Positions 21,147-34,500 of a DNA stretch of 64,000 nucleotides are shown piece by piece. The stretch spans positions 620,001-684,000 of the forward strand of contig JAOWBW010000192.1 of NCBI GenBank assembly GCA_026119855.1, in the 5' to 3' direction. Source of the DNA: Campanula takesimana (Eukaryota; Streptophyta; Magnoliopsida; Asterales; Campanulaceae). The translations under genes and the position numbers were made by a program. Position 1 is the stretch's first letter; every line of letters begins with the position of its first letter. Under the pieces are notes generated by a model. The model made no database searches, was not told the DNA's origin, and saw nothing but the letters and a program-made list of their open reading frames with translations.

Positions 21147-23005
21147 TTTTTTCTAGAGTTAAAAGATGGATTAAACATTGATAGGGGCATTAAAATTCAA
21201 TAATGAAGAGAGTGGATGGTTTTTAAAAGTAAATAGGAAAAATAAAATGCCTAATCAGAGGCGGACACATTCTTGTTATATTAGGTGGCAGTGCACCCAC
21301 TATTTTGCCAGCTTTACCTGAAAAAAATATTATTCTAGTACTAAGTGTACACACTAAATTCTTGAACTCACACCCAATGAACCAGAACCATGCATAGTAC
21401 CCACTTAACTTTTTGGCGCGTATCCTTTAGAAGTTCTGACACTCGACTCAACAAAAAACATTTTTCTTGTTCGCTCAGCAGTTGAAAATCAGAATACGCT
21501 CCACGCAACCAGCGTACAACCAGAGATTGAAGCCTGGCAATCCTCCATTTTATTGTGTTTGATTGTAAACATGTTAGATACAATTATAATAAAGCTTTCA
21601 TAATAATTTGTGTACCTACTTACTTTTAGTCTTGGATCTGCTACTATGTCTAATGATAGCCCTAGTAGGATGGGAGTGGTTGAGGATTAATCTCAGCAAC
21701 TCCTTATCAAATAGACGGTAATCTTTGATCGGTATCATAATAATACTAGTACTCGTTCCTGTTCCACTGGCACGGCGACAGTGTAAACTTGATCAGTTCT
21801 ATAAAAATGCAGCGTACTGGCACGGCGACGGTACGGAATAGTCAAGCACTAAGACCTCAGTTAAACTTATTTGAAAAGTCAACGCAATATCGAAGAGATC
21901 AAAAACTTCCGTGACATAGTATATAAACTTCAATGAAAGCTACCATTGCTCCAATAGAAGGAAGCTGACATATAGATCGAGAAGTAGTACGCAAGCAAGA
22001 AGGATCAAAAGAGTGGTTTTATAAATTGAAGTTGTGACAACCCACCTTGGGGTCCAACGTAAAACTACTATTGTGCTCTAAAATGGTACACCATGAAGAT
22101 TTATGCAATTTCCTACTTTTAAAAAACCCAACATCAAGAACCTTGCCCATATGTCATTGATGTCCCCTGCCAAACCAAGAAAGAGAAGTAAATCAGTGCT
22201 CTTTTAGTATGTTCATCAGTAAATCTGAATTCCATAAGTAAATTTGAAATCACAATAAAAAAAGCAACTAATTTATGAATGAAGTCTTTTTCTGCATTCA
22301 ACCTATAGCAGTTCAAAAATAACAGAAAAGTAGTGTGTTATGTCTTTATGCTAATTTTTACTTATTAGCATAAACACCCGAAAAGCTCCTGGTAAAGGCC
22401 ATCAGCCTCAGCCGTTAAAGTGGGATGCTGTTTCAGCTTGTAGTTTTGCAAGGTATTTCGTGGAAGTCTGAATTGATAGCTCTCATGATAGATTTCATCC
22501 TCTCAACTTCAACTCATAGGTTCGAAATCTGACTATTCGGATTTCGGAGGTTCAATGGCTAGTGGCACAAAGACCGGTTTCCAGTTTTTGACATCAAAGG
22601 AGTAGATAAGAGATTTATATTTTTGTTTGAGGAGTGCTTTAGGTAGTAAACAAACTCCCCAAAATCTAAAACCATTCCCATCAGGGGGTAAAGTCAATAA
22701 AGTCAATAGATGCTTTCACATTCTCTCAAAAGAATCAAAAAATAAAGCACAACTACAAATTCAAAAGACAAACTATAGAAGCGAATTCATCATGCACCCA
22801 AGATATTAGAAAACTAACTCCCTTAGAAACAGGTGATATCAATCAACCAATTAAAAAATAGAGAAACATCATCTTCATCTAGCATCCCACCCAAAACTTG
22901 ATTACATCATTGCATGTACGCAAAATCTACAAAGTTCAAATATTGGTCCACAGTGCCATGCCAAATTTCAAAACTTATCACCAGAAATTAATGCTCCAAT
23001 ATTTA
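21147..23005. other. Intergenic, no gene established
   Basis: About 1.9 kb in which no gene can be supported. On the minus strand 21583-21368 is open for 71 codons without recognisable homology. Near 21256 the words gaggcggacac and ggcagtgcaccca resemble those at 40869 (ggggcggacccac, gggtgcacgagca), so both may belong to one unidentified repeat family. A possible splice acceptor (ttggcag) at 22167 on minus is discussed with the candidate gene at 37261. Confidence 0.35.
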
Positions 23006-23575
23006 CTACTCTCTCCGTCCCAAAATGAACGACCAAATTTGATCTTGATCAAGAGCAAATTGGGTCATTTATTTTGGGAATTAGGTAATCATTTCTCTTA
23101 ATATAATATGTTTTCCAGTTTGTTGCCCATACTCAATGAGTGTGAGCATCGAAGAAAAAAAACCCAATAAAATCTGAAATGGAACATATAGGGACTCGAA
23201 TCCAGAAAAACCAAAGTCCTTTGTGCAGGTTGTAGTGTGCAGTTTCTAAGTCGAATGAGATAACAGAGGGAGGATAAAAAGACGAACATATAGCACACTA
23301 AAATACTACTCACTCCGTCCAAAAATGAATATTGAAAAAATAAAAAACATTAAGGCAGTCCGAGCGGTTGAAGGAGATGGGCTTTAAAATTATTGGGGGT
23401 CAGGAGCAGCAAGGATCAAACCAAATTGATGAAGTTAAGAGAGAAGACTGACATATAGCATACTAAAATACTACTCCCTCCGTCCCAAAATGAATATCCA
23501 AAAATATCAAATTTGCTCTTAATCAAGAGCAAATATGAAAATTTTTTGACAATCATTTTGGGACGTAGGTCGTGC
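23006..23575. repeat. Cluster of short Stowaway-like hairpins
   Basis: Two small hairpin MITEs share the arms CTCCGTCCCAAAATGAA and ATTTGCTCTTAATCAAGAGC: about 23006-23095 and about 23463-23575. A third left end (cactccgtccaaaaatgaat) is at 23310. They are about 75-110 bp and probably deletion derivatives. Confidence 0.55.
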
Positions 23576-23746
23576 CATTGGTAATGGTTCTACTACGGTC
23601 CCACAAATTAGCAAGCATGAATACAGAAGAAAGAAGCAAAAAAGTAAAGCTACAATCTTTACTTGGCATTCATAAAAAAAGGTGGCCGTAGGATGTTTAA
23701 TCGCAACCGTTTTTCTTAGCAGAGTCAAGAATAAAAACACTCTCCC

Positions 23747-25212
23747 TGTTAGGATTCATTGTTAGTACACCCACCTGATTTGATTGACCCATTCCACGTG
23801 TCTTTTTATGGACTTTAGGTTTACTTGTAATGAAGTTTTACTTCAATTTTTAGACAAGTCCATTTCTAGATATTTAGTAGTTAGGCTGAGTTATGATCGG
23901 TTTATTCATAGCGGTTTAGTGTCCCTCAAGCCGCCGTCTTCAAACCGCCAGCATGGTGCCTTAAGTCCTTCATCAAACCGCAGTTTGTGTCTTTGATGAA
24001 ACCGCATTTCAAGTTCATTCATGAAACCGCACATGCATTTGGTGGAACCGCCGACCAAGATATTGAAGAAGTTATTGCTGTCATTTACTCCTTGAAGACA
24101 AACATTCGCTTTTCAACCGAAAATGAATGACTGGTGACTTGTCCTTAAACTTCAAGTCATGTTTCAGTTATTCTTGGAATGTCGGTTTGCCTCGCTTTTT
24201 GAAAAGTTACCGTTGTACTTTTCCAACAACTAAAAGGACAATGTCAGGTAGTGATCCAACAACTTCCTGCCACAAAGCAAAAGCAAAGGACGACAGTGAC
24301 AGGTCAACCAATGGGATTGCGACAGCGCATAAAACCGCCATACAATGACTCACCTCATTGTCCAACGGTCACTAATGCCTTCACTATAAATAGCCTTCAT
24401 TTCTCAACATTGAAGGTTGCTGAGCTTCAAAGAGAATATCCCAAGTATTCAAGTTTGCTTTGAAGATTGAAAATTCAGATACTCATATCTTCATCATCTC
24501 CTTAGCAAACCCAGAGTTCTTCATCAAAGCTTCAAGCCTTCAAATCATCACAACTCAGCCTTGCACAGAAAGTAATCACTTGCTCACCATCACTTAGATA
24601 TTTTGAGCTCTTGATTTCTTTCCACACTACACACCTGGAGTATATTTTCTTATAGATTATATACCTCGAAAACACAGGTTGTTATAATAGCATTGTTAGG
24701 TTAGATTGTTTATTTAGAGTTTGGATTCTTTTGTAATCTTGTAAAAACTCTTCTAAATCAATACAAGTCTAGTAGCTATTAGAAAATCCTAGGCTAACCA
24801 CCTAGGTAGAGGACATAGTTCTTTCAAGAACGAACCTCTTCAAATTGTGTGTCCTTGATCTTTATTTTCTGTCTTGTCATTTACATTTATGTTTATGAGC
24901 TTTATTTACTTTCATGTGAAATGACTTGATAAATGATTTGCATACTTTTGTGATACTTCAGTTGTGCCTTGTCAGTTGCATCATTCCTTTTTCAACCACT
25001 TAAACCGCCCAACTCTTTATAATTCAGTTTGGCCAAAACCGCAAAACTCCGCTGTGCATTTTATCTGAGCGGTTCTAGTGCTTTAAACCGCAATAGACCA
25101 AACTGATAAGTACTTGGTTGATTTTCAAGGGTATTTCGAAAAAGATTTTAAACCGCTATTCACCCCCCCCCCTCTAGCGGTTCTATACCCTTGTTGCCCT
25201 TTGGGACCAACA
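23747..25212 (+). repeat. 5' LTR of the SIRE-like Copia
   Basis: Starts TGTTAGGATTCATTG and ends GGGACCAACA. It contains a CACGTG G-box (23795-23800), a TATA box (24385-24393), a C run near 25165, and 13 AACCGC/GCGGTT words. Confidence 0.93.
24385..24393 (+). promoter_or_regulatory. TATA box in the 5' LTR
   Basis: TATAAATAG lies about 640 bp into the LTR, in a plausible U3 position, and is followed by a CA-rich stretch that could be the start of R. The same sequence is in the 3' LTR near 36196. Confidence 0.6.
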
Positions 25213-25214
25213 AG

Positions 25215-25226
25215 TGGTATTAGAGC
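25215..25226 (+). promoter_or_regulatory. Primer-binding site, initiator-Met tRNA type
   Basis: TGGTATTAGAGC lies two bases after the LTR end. It matches the usual Copia site TGGTATCAGAGC with one C-to-T change. Confidence 0.9.
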
Positions 25227-25276
25227 ATATCCACCAAAAATTATTTTACAAGCTTAACCGCTTAGGTGCTGATCCA

Positions 25277-27645
25277 ATGGCAAACATAAACTCCCATATG
25301 ATGCAGACATCCAACTCTAATCACTTACCTATTCTTAATGAAGATAGTTTCATCTTCTGGAAAGATAGGATGAAGAAGCACATGATATCTGAGGATCGCA
25401 GATTATGGACTGCAATTGTTAATGGACCCTATGTCCCGATGAAGGCTAACCCTGATGCAGGTACTGCTGGACAAACCGTGGAAATCAAGAAGCCGGAAGC
25501 TGAATGGACCGAAACTGATCAACGGAATGTGGACTTTGATGGTAGAGCTATGTCCATGCTTGTATCAGCTATTGATCTAAGAACTCACTCAAAGGTTCTA
25601 GATTGCAATACCGCAAAGGAAACATGGGATGGCATCATTGACTTTCTGGAAGGAGATGCCGACACCAAGAAGAACCGCCTCTACCAACAGAGAAGGCTCT
25701 TTGATTACTTTGTCAAAGACCCAAAGGAATCTCTTCGCCAATGCTATGAGCGGTTCGTGGAAATTGTCAATGTATGTTTCTCTCTAGGGCACAAGTATTC
25801 CAATACTGACCTGAACATGAGATTCATGCAATCTCTTGGTAGCAAATGGCTGATCAAAACTACTAACATTGAAGACAACAAAGATCTGGAAGCTCTTGAT
25901 CTTCGTCATCTTTATGCCATGCTAAGGGTATTTGAATTCAAGCTTGAGGAAGCTCATGAAACCGAAAACAGATTCAAGTCTCTTTCTCTTGCCGCTTTCA
26001 ACAATGCCACATCTCCAGTTTACAATCCAGATCACCATCAAACCGCATCTAATATCCATTTACAAACCGCTTCTTTTGATCCAAATATTCCAAGATATAT
26101 CTCTCAAACCGCACCTCCAGAGTATTACCAACCGCCTCATCAACCTTACCCTCAACATCATCAACCCTATTCTCAACCTCAGCAATCTCATCAATCCTAC
26201 ACTCCATCTCAAAATTCCCAAAGTGTAGCATCTAGTTCTACTCAAGCTGACTTTGATGACATGGATGATGATGAGTTTGCTCTCTATGTGAAAAACTACA
26301 CCAAGTTCAGAAAGAACAGAGCTCAATCTCAGTCAGGCGGCCCTGCAAAGTTTGTCCCTCCAACCAGATTCAACAAAGCAACTGATGCTAAAAAAAGGGA
26401 TGATCTTGTTTGTTACAACTGCAGACAACCAGGTCATTTTGCCTCCAGTTGTCCCAAACCGCGCTATGAAGCCGCTCCTGCCAAGAAACCATTCAACAAG
26501 AAGTTTTTCAAGAGAAGAGGAATGGTTGCTGAACAAGGAGAACAACCATTAACATGGATGGGTTCTGATACAGATGATAGTGATGAAGATGAAGGAGTTG
26601 CAAATCTTTGCCTAATGGGATTTGAAGAAAAGGTTGAAATTGACGAAAGCCTTTCACTGCCACTCCATCAAATGAAGTCAGTTTCACCAAGAACTCCTGA
26701 AGCTAAACAAGGCAAAACTCCTACTTCACCAAACTACTCTCCTGAGGATCAAACCGAACAAAGCCATGATGATCACTTGAACGTGCTAATGTTATTTGTC
26801 AACAACACACTGTGCTTAAAAAGGCATATAAATTAATGGCTGCGGAACTTGAATATTCCCAAAAAGAGTGCAAGTCCCATAAGGAGGAGATTGAAAAACT
26901 CAAGCTCCAAATTGTTGGGATAGCTTCTATTGTGGAAGAAAACCGCTACCTTAAGGACAGAACCGAGGTTCTTAACACCCGAATTCATGATCTTACTGCA
27001 CAAAGGGATGAACTTCAAAAACTTAACGATGTGTGGACTAAGTCTGGTGTCACCATAGAACAAATCGTTAATTCACAAATTCTCTCTAAGGAGAAAAGTG
27101 GATTGGGATTTAAAACTGATGATGGGTGTAAGTGTCCTTGTCTATGTGCTGAAGGTGGTGTGAAACCAACTGAACAAACCAAAGAAATTCCTAAGGTGAA
27201 TCATGCTGGTAAAAAGGGCTCAACACAAGAAATTAAAAAGCAAAATTATTTCTATGAGTATCCTAAAAACCAGACTGGGAGAGATCCAAAGTGGAAAGAG
27301 AAATCCACAGCGGCTGAGGCAACCAAGGAAGTATTGAGTGATGAAACCGCTCCTAGTCGGTTTAAGAAATATCCTGTTATATTTCCTAAAGCCGCACCTA
27401 AGAGAAAGGTGGAACTCAAGAAGGTTAACTTTGTTAAAACCAAAACCGCTGACCCAGTAAAACATGATAAACCGAAGGTCAGTAATGGATTTGTAAAACC
27501 GCAACCACAACCTGGCTTAATTCATTGTTCTATCTGTGCCGATTTTGGTCATAGTGCTGGTCATTGTCTTTTAAGATTCACACCCAATGCCAAGGGACGT
27601 AAAAATCCTAAGGTCAAACAGGTGTGGGTCCCAAAAAGCTGCTAA
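25277..27645 (+). pseudogene. gag of the SIRE-like Copia, frameshifted
   Basis: The gag starts at ATG 25277, about 50 bp after the primer site. The N-terminal part has the Copia gag fold (FIFWKDRMKKHMIS, AKETWDGI, YQQRRLFDYF). A Gln/Pro/His-rich linker is followed by a zinc knuckle CYNCRQPGHFASSC near residue 378. A single-base lesion near 26777 moves the frame, and the second part (26812-27645) continues as a heptad-rich coiled coil (YSQKECKSHKEEIEKLKLQ) and a second zinc-knuckle-like motif CSICADFGHSAGHC. The frame stops at TAA 27643-27645 before the protease. A long gag with a coiled-coil tail is typical of SIRE-type elements. Confidence 0.85.
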
Positions 27646-27710
27646 CCCTAGGACCCAAGGAATAAGGGGGACCAAAACCTTTCATGTTTATTTTTCAAAT
27701 TTCATGTTTT

Positions 27711-28096
27711 ATGGCTGGAACCGCTAAGAAGAAGAAGGATCTCTGGTATTTGGATAGTAGATGCTCTCGACACATGACTGGAGATTCAGAACTACTCTGC
27801 AGTTTCATCCAAATGAAAGGTCCCCCAGTAGTGTTTGGTAACAAAAGAAAGGAGAAACGGTAGGATATGGAGCAATCAAACGAGGAAAAGTGACTATTGA
27901 AAATGTGTCACTAGTAGAAGGACTCAAGCACAACCTTCTCTCCATATCTCAGTTTTGTGACAAAGGAATGAACTGCATCTTCACATCAATTAGCTGTTAT
28001 ATCAAAGATGCTTCCTCTGGAGTCACTCTACTGACTGGCAACAGAACAGGTGATGTTTATATAATTGATTTAAGCAATATTGTTTCTATTTGCTGA
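27711..28096 (+). pseudogene. Protease region of the SIRE-like Copia, active site altered
   Basis: The retropepsin site reads LWYLDSRCSRHMTG. The invariant Gly of D-S-G is Arg (AGA at 27759-27761), which should abolish the catalytic loop. A frameshift near 27845 and another near 28085 break the domain. The second half shows the usual VSLVEGLKHNLLSISQFCD block. At least two separate lesions make this part non-functional. Confidence 0.8.
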
Positions 28097-29705
28097 CCTC
28101 TGTTTTGTAGCCAAAAATATAAGTGAAAGCAGCTGGTTATGGCATAAGCGGCTCAGCCACTTGAACTTCAAGTATCTAGCAAAACTGCACAGGGATGGTC
28201 TAGTAAAAGGACTACCCAAAGTGGCTGACCATCATGATGAAAAGTGTAAAGCATGCCAGCTTGGAAAGCAGCCCAAACAGTCATTTCCTAGTAAAACCGC
28301 GCCTTCAACGAACCGCTGTTTGCAACTGCTGCACATGGATTTATTTGGACCTGTCCCAACCGCCAGTATAGGAGGAAACCGCTATACACTTGTGGTGGTT
28401 GATGATTATTCAAGATATACATGGGTGGAAATGATGGCCTCTAAAGATGAAACTTATGGTATCGTAACCGCTCTCTTTAGACAGCTCCAAACTTAGAAAT
28501 TGGATGACATTGTTGCCGTGCGTTCAGATAATGGAACCGAATTTACAAACAATGGTGTTGCCCAATATTGTGATGATCATGGAATTGATCATAATTTCTC
28601 TCCCGCTGGAGTTCCACAACAGAATGGAGTAGTGGAAAGAAAGAACAGAACTTTGATTGAAGCCGGGAAGACTATGATTGCAGAAGCCAAGCTTCCCAAA
28701 TACTTCTGGGCCGAAGCCGTCAATACCGCATGTTTCACCCAGAACCGCTCCCTCATCATCAAAGTTCACAACAAGACTCCTTATGAATTGTGGAGAGGCA
28801 GATCACCCAACATTGCCTTTTTCAAGATATTTGGATGCAAGTGTTACATCTTGTACAATGGCAAAGAGCATCGAGGTAAATTTGATGCTAAGGCCGATGA
28901 AGGTATTTTTGTTGGTTATTCTAAACACTCAAAAGCTTTTCATTGTTTCAATAAGACATCTTTAAAAATTGTAGAGTCAGTCCATGTTACATTTGATGAA
29001 CATGCTCTCCTTGAGCCACATATGGCTCCAAATGTTGCTAATGATTTTAGTGATTTTGAGACAGGCACTAGACATAGAGCAACTGACAACCATTCTACTG
29101 AAACCGCTACATCCAGTTCTTCAGCCGCACCTACTCAAACCGCTGATGGTGTAACTGTTGAACCGCTGTCCTCTGATCCCATTCAAACTGTTGAACCAGT
29201 TCCAAATCTAACCTTCAATGAAGATTTCAATGATTATCAAGATGATCCTCCTCTGGAAAATCTTCAAGAAATTGTGGTTCAAGACAACCTCCCTCCTGAA
29301 ATTAATGAGCATAGAGACCATCCAACTGCCAATGTTATTGGTCCTATCAGTACTGGTGTCCAAACCAGAGGGAGTTTGACTCACAGAGATAATCACAGTT
29401 TGTTCTCAACTGCTCTGTTATCTCAGATGGAACCGAAGAAGGTAGATGAAGCTCTAAGTGATCCAAGTTGGGTAATTGCAATGCAAGAAGAGCTTAATCA
29501 GTTTGAAAGATGCAAAGTTTGGACTCTAGTTCCAAGGCCCAGTGATCATACAGTAATTGGAACAAAATGGGTGTACAGAAATAAGATGGATGAGAATGGT
29601 ACAATAACAAAAAACAAAGCTAGGTTGTTGCTCAAGGTTATAGGCAAGAAGAAGGAATTGACTATGATGAAACCTTTGCCCATGTATCCAGACTTGAAGC
29701 CATAA
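28080..29705 (+). pseudogene. Integrase and RT N-terminus of the SIRE-like Copia
   Basis: The zinc-binding domain has WHKRLSHLN and CKACQLGK (HHCC). The catalytic triad is visible as HMDLFGP, RSDNGTEF and QQNGVVERKNR (D, D, E). The C-terminal GKxxP-like part (GKFDAKADEGIFVGYS) follows, then a variable linker, then the RT entry block WVIAMQEELNQFER and GTKWVYRNK. A TAG at 28494-28496 interrupts the catalytic core, and a single-base loss near 29625 shifts the frame shortly before the RT palm. Confidence 0.88.
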
Positions 29706-29707
29706 GA

Positions 29708-30955
29708 TTGTTCCTGGCCTATGCATCCTTCAAGAAATTCAAGTTATATCAAATGGATGTGAAGAGTGCATTTCTGAATGGTGAACTACAAGAAGAAGTT
29801 TATATAGCCCAACCGCCAGGATTTGAGGACAACAAACTTCCAAATCATGTCTTCAAACTCAAGAAAGCATTGTATGGACTCAAACAAGCTCCAAGAGCAT
29901 GGTATGACACTCTATCTAAATTTCTTATTGAACAAGGCTTCTCTCGAGGTAAAATTGATACAACTCTATTTATAGCTAAACACAAAAGTCATTCATTATT
30001 AGTTCAAATATATGTTGATGATATTATTTTCGGTTCTACTAATGAAACTATGTGTGTTAAGTTTGAGAAGCTAATGAAGAGTAAATTTGAAATGAGTATG
30101 ATGGGAGAGTTGACATTCTTTCTTAGACTCCAAGTCAAGCAATGCCATGATGGGATCTTTATCAACCAAGCCAAATACACTAAAGATTTGATAAAGAAGT
30201 TCGGGCTTGAAACCGCTAAACCAGTTGATACCCCAATACCTAAGGCCTGCAGTTTGGATCGAGATGAACATGGTAAGAAAGTTGATCAAACTCTCTACCG
30301 AGGTATGATTGGCTCTCTACTTTACTTAACTGCTAGTAGGCCAGATATCATGTTTAGTGTTTGTCTTTGTGCTAGATTTCAAGCTGACCCTAGAGAATCT
30401 CATCTTATTGCTGTTAAAAGTATTATTAGATATTTATGTGGATCTGTTAACCTTGGACTTTGGTACTCCAAAGAATCTTCATTTGATCTATTAGGTTATT
30501 CAGATGCTGACTTTGCAGCATGTAAGATAAGCATAAAGAGCACAAGTTGTACTTGTCAGTTCCTTGGAACGCGGCTTGTGTCATGATCCAGCAAGAAACA
30601 AGCGTCGGTTTCAGTCTCAACCGCTGAAGCTGAATATATAGCGGCTGGAAGCTGTTGCTCTCAAATTCTCTGGATGAAACAACAGTTGGAGGACTACGGG
30701 ATATTTGAACAAAACTGCCCTATCTACTGTTACAGCACTGCTGCAATATCCATCTCCAACAATCCAGTTCAGCACTCAAAAACCAAGAACATCGACATAA
30801 GATATCATTTCCTCAAAGACCATGTTGAAAAGAAAAACATTTTTCTAGCAAAGGTGGGAACAGATGATCAAATTGCTAATATCCTCACCAAACCGCTTGA
30901 AAATTCCAGGTTCTATCATTTACGAGGAGAAATGGGTATGTTAGAACTAACTTAA
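29708..30955 (+). pseudogene. RT palm and RNase H of the SIRE-like Copia
   Basis: The RT palm carries QMDVKSAFLNGELQEEVYI, ALYGLKQAPRAWYD and the catalytic YVDDIIFG (YVDD at 30011-30022). RNase H begins with the VSTAEAEYIAA block near 30614 and ends with the conserved tail HFLKDHVEKKN...LTKPL. A TGA at 30584-30586 replaces the Trp codon expected at the RT/RNase H junction. The catalytic residues of RT are retained, so only a few lesions separate this from an open frame. Confidence 0.9.
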
Positions 30956-31418
30956 GATATCATTTCTATATATATTATTTTTAATATCTTTTGTTTAAGT
31001 GTTTTGGCTATGCTTAGAAAAAGTCATCTAGTGTGCGGTTCTGTCATCATTGAAACCGCATCAATAAATGGTTCTGTACAAGATACTCTATCAAACTGAC
31101 GAGTCAAAATGAATGAAATCGGTTCTTTCAAAACCGACAAGAAAGCAAAGTCATTCGTTTTAAACATATAAACCGCCATCAGATTAGAGAGACATCAGTT
31201 TCATGAAAACCGGCTGAAGACGTAAGGTAAGTCAGTTTGCTCAATCAAACTGCTCAGGTATGAAATTGCATTTTAGTCCCTACTTTATGTCATATCAATT
31301 ATAAGGACCCTTTTGCAATTTTCTCTACCGCATTAAATTCTATGTGACGTGGGACGCCATCTGGAGATAATCGTGCGCCGTTCTCGTCGTTCCATTACCT
31401 GAGGAACAGTTAATTGAG

Positions 31419-31425
31419 TATAAAA
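31419..31425 (+). promoter_or_regulatory. Internal TATA box upstream of the extra ORF
   Basis: TATAAAA lies 123 bp before the ATG of the downstream ORF, in a stretch with no pol coding. An ACGTG core occurs near 31342. This would allow the extra ORF its own transcript, independent of the LTR. Function is inferred. Confidence 0.5.
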
Positions 31426-31547
31426 GACAAAGTTTATTTCTTTTTTACCTTTTTACCTTCTTCTTCATTCATCTCTCTATTCTGCACTCTGTCTTCTACC
31501 TCCGTTTTCTACCTTCAAATATTTCCCATACTCTTTTCAAAATTCAA

Positions 31548-34500
31548 ATGGCACCTAAGAAATCTTCCGATCCTTCTGCTCCATCTACATCTAAAACATC
31601 CAAAGGCAATATGGTATGATTTCTTGAACCCTTCACTCTAGCATTTCATCTTTTCCGCCATTGTTGTTCGTAAAAAGCTTGTTCGTATTCTAATATTTTT
31701 TCCTTGCTTTTTCGTTCAATTTTTTGGTTGATTATGCTTAGATATGTTCATATATGATGGGTTTGATGTTTCTTTCTTGTCTTTTTTTCAATTTTTGAAC
31801 AATTTTGATTTTTAGGTTTTCGGGTGTTCCTTCGTATTTCTCTTGATACTATGTTCTGGGTTTATTATTTGAACTTGTTATTTTAGAACTTTGTTAGTAT
31901 CTGCTATTTTCGAGTCTTTTGGTATACTTCTTTCTTAATTTGGTTAAGTTTTTGTTTTGCATGTTTATCCTCTGTTTATCATGTTCTTCATGCATTCAAA
32001 TCCTTTTCATGTCTAGTTTTGGGTGTTTACCATTTTACCCCTGTTTTGCTTCAACCGCCTATTTCATTGTTAGAATTCCTTGTAGCAGTTTGAATGCTTG
32101 GTTTATCAAACTGCTTGCACCAAACTTTTACTAACTTTGATTATTTTTTAGGATGAATCCAACTTTGTACCTGGATCTCAGATCATCAAAACCGAATTTG
32201 AAGCTGATGCAGTTGGAAAAAAACTGCTTGCCCTACTGGAATCGGTAAAACTGCTGCCACTATTCCAATTAGATGAACCGAAGTTTGATAAAAGGCTTTG
32301 TGCAGAATTCTTTGACAATGGGATTGTCTGTGTGGTACCCCTTTTAAATGGTAAAGGAGAAGATATCAGAGACTTAGAGTCTGGGGAAGTGAAGACTGAA
32401 AATGCCATCAAGTCCACTGTCAGGACAAAGGATGTAGTTTTATCTGCTTCAAAGGTTGCTATTCTGGCTGGGTTAGAAAATTCTGGAATTCTTTCCATCA
32501 AACCAGAGCTAGTCAGCCGAACTACTGAGGAGCTCTTGGGGGTCTCTGTCTTCAACACTAAGTCCACCCCCAAGAAGGAGTTTGGAGAAATTATGGCGAT
32601 GTTGTGTGATTTAGTAGATACTGGAGTGATGTGCAAGAATGGCAATCACAACAATTTCACTTCTGAGCAGTACAACTACTGCGTGGCTATCTACAAAGGG
32701 AAGAAGCTGCACTGACCAAGGATCATCATGCAAGAAATGATCAATGCCCTCAGCCGCCATACTTCTGCCAAAGCCGCTGGAAAAACAAAGATCAGAACTC
32801 ACTGCAGACTCTTAACAAAGTTCCTTCATCAGGATTCTGTGATCTTTAAGGCTTCTGTGGCAAATGAAGGTGAGTGGGTGCAACCGAATGAGAAGACCTT
32901 GTTTGGTTCTTTGAAGCTTGATGCTTTCAGAACCGGGTTTGGATGGCGGTTTGCACAAGCAGTATGGAATGCTGATCCTCTGCCTGAAGAACAGAGAGGA
33001 CCCTTTCCTGAGGCTCGGCTTAATAAGTCAGGCAAACCTTATGTCGGTGCCATAGCAGATCAAGCCGCAGCTACAAGAGCTAGAGAAGCTGCTCAAACTG
33101 CCACCTTGAATAGGCTAGGAGTTAGCCTGGATGGAACTGAGGCTCCGGTTGAGAGGGAGTCTGCGGTTGAGGGGGAGCCTGCAATCCCTGCGGCTCAACC
33201 CAGGGAGACCGCGGCTCCAAGAAAGAAGAAAGCCAAACTTACTGAAACTTCCAAACCCTCATCCATTCTTCCTCCAAAACCGTCCTTACCAAAATCCTTC
33301 CTCATTCTATCCAATCCCTCTTCTGAACCGCTTCCACCTTCATCTAAACCTATTCCCTTCACTAAATCAACTCCTCCTACCTCTTCTAAACCTCAGATAA
33401 AACCCCTTTCCCCAATCAAGCCAAATGTTGAAAAATCAATGAACTTTGCACAAGATGTGAATCTGTTGAGAAAACTGAAAGCCTCCACCTCTGAACCCAA
33501 ACCTATCTCACCTCCAAAATCCCCTCTCAAACTAAAAACTGTTCAATTCACTGAAGAACAGTTGCAGCTAATCTTTTCTACCCTTCCCAACCTCAAACCC
33601 TCCACTCAAACCGAGCCTGAGCAGACCGAAGTGTCTGAGGCTGCGGTTCCAGTTGAACAAGCCGAGGTATCTACAAGTGCGGTTCAGCCTGAGAAAACCG
33701 ATGAGTTTGAGGCTGAAGTATTGCCTGAGCAGACTGATGTGTCTGAGGCAGTTCAAGATGAACCTGAGCAAGATGAGGAAAATCTTGAGGTTCAACCGCT
33801 GAAGAAGAAGAGAAGGTTAGTAAAGAAATATGATTTTGTGGAGCACTGGCAATCAAGGCCACCTGGTGCAGTGGACTTCACTGAAGCTCATGACAAGAAG
33901 GATCACTCACCCACTGAAGGCCCATTTGCAAAGGAGTTGAGAGAGAGAGCTGAAATGAGAAAAGCTGGAATAGACCCCATGTTGGTTGAAACCGCTCCTC
34001 CTTCATTAAAAAGAAAGCTAGAGTTTGACTCACCAGAGCACACTCCTTCACCTTCTGGATCCCCTACACTGCCTTTTGCTTCAGCAGTTCAACCGTCGGC
34101 TCAACCGCAACTGATCAATATCTCAGCCCCTTCGATTTTGCCTGAGTTCACAGTTGCAGTTAGGACTCCCAAACCGCGTGGTTTGAAAAGGAAGTGTGCA
34201 CAGGACATTGCGGCTTACCTGAAGAGGTTTAGAGCTACTACTTCCAAAGCCAACCGCCATGGAGCCATCATTAGAGCCGCCAACAAACATGAAGATCAAC
34301 GACTCAAGTCTGGTCGTCCAAATCCTTTTGCAATCTTTCCAGCCGATGAGTCTCAGGCTGCTTCAGATCAACTGATTGCTTCAACTCTTGATCAAATTAT
34401 TGAAGATCTGGCAGTTGAGTTCATCTTCTCTCTCTGCTCTCAATTTTTCTTTAGGATAAACTGCATTGTCTTTCCTTATCTTTATAGATGGCAGTTCTCT

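Noticed and set aside
24127..24463. Short frames in the 5' LTR repeated at 35937-36273
   Set aside because: LTR duplication, not paralogous genes.
32178..32645. 155-codon minus-strand frame
   Set aside because: Antisense shadow of the extra ORF exon 2; no homology.
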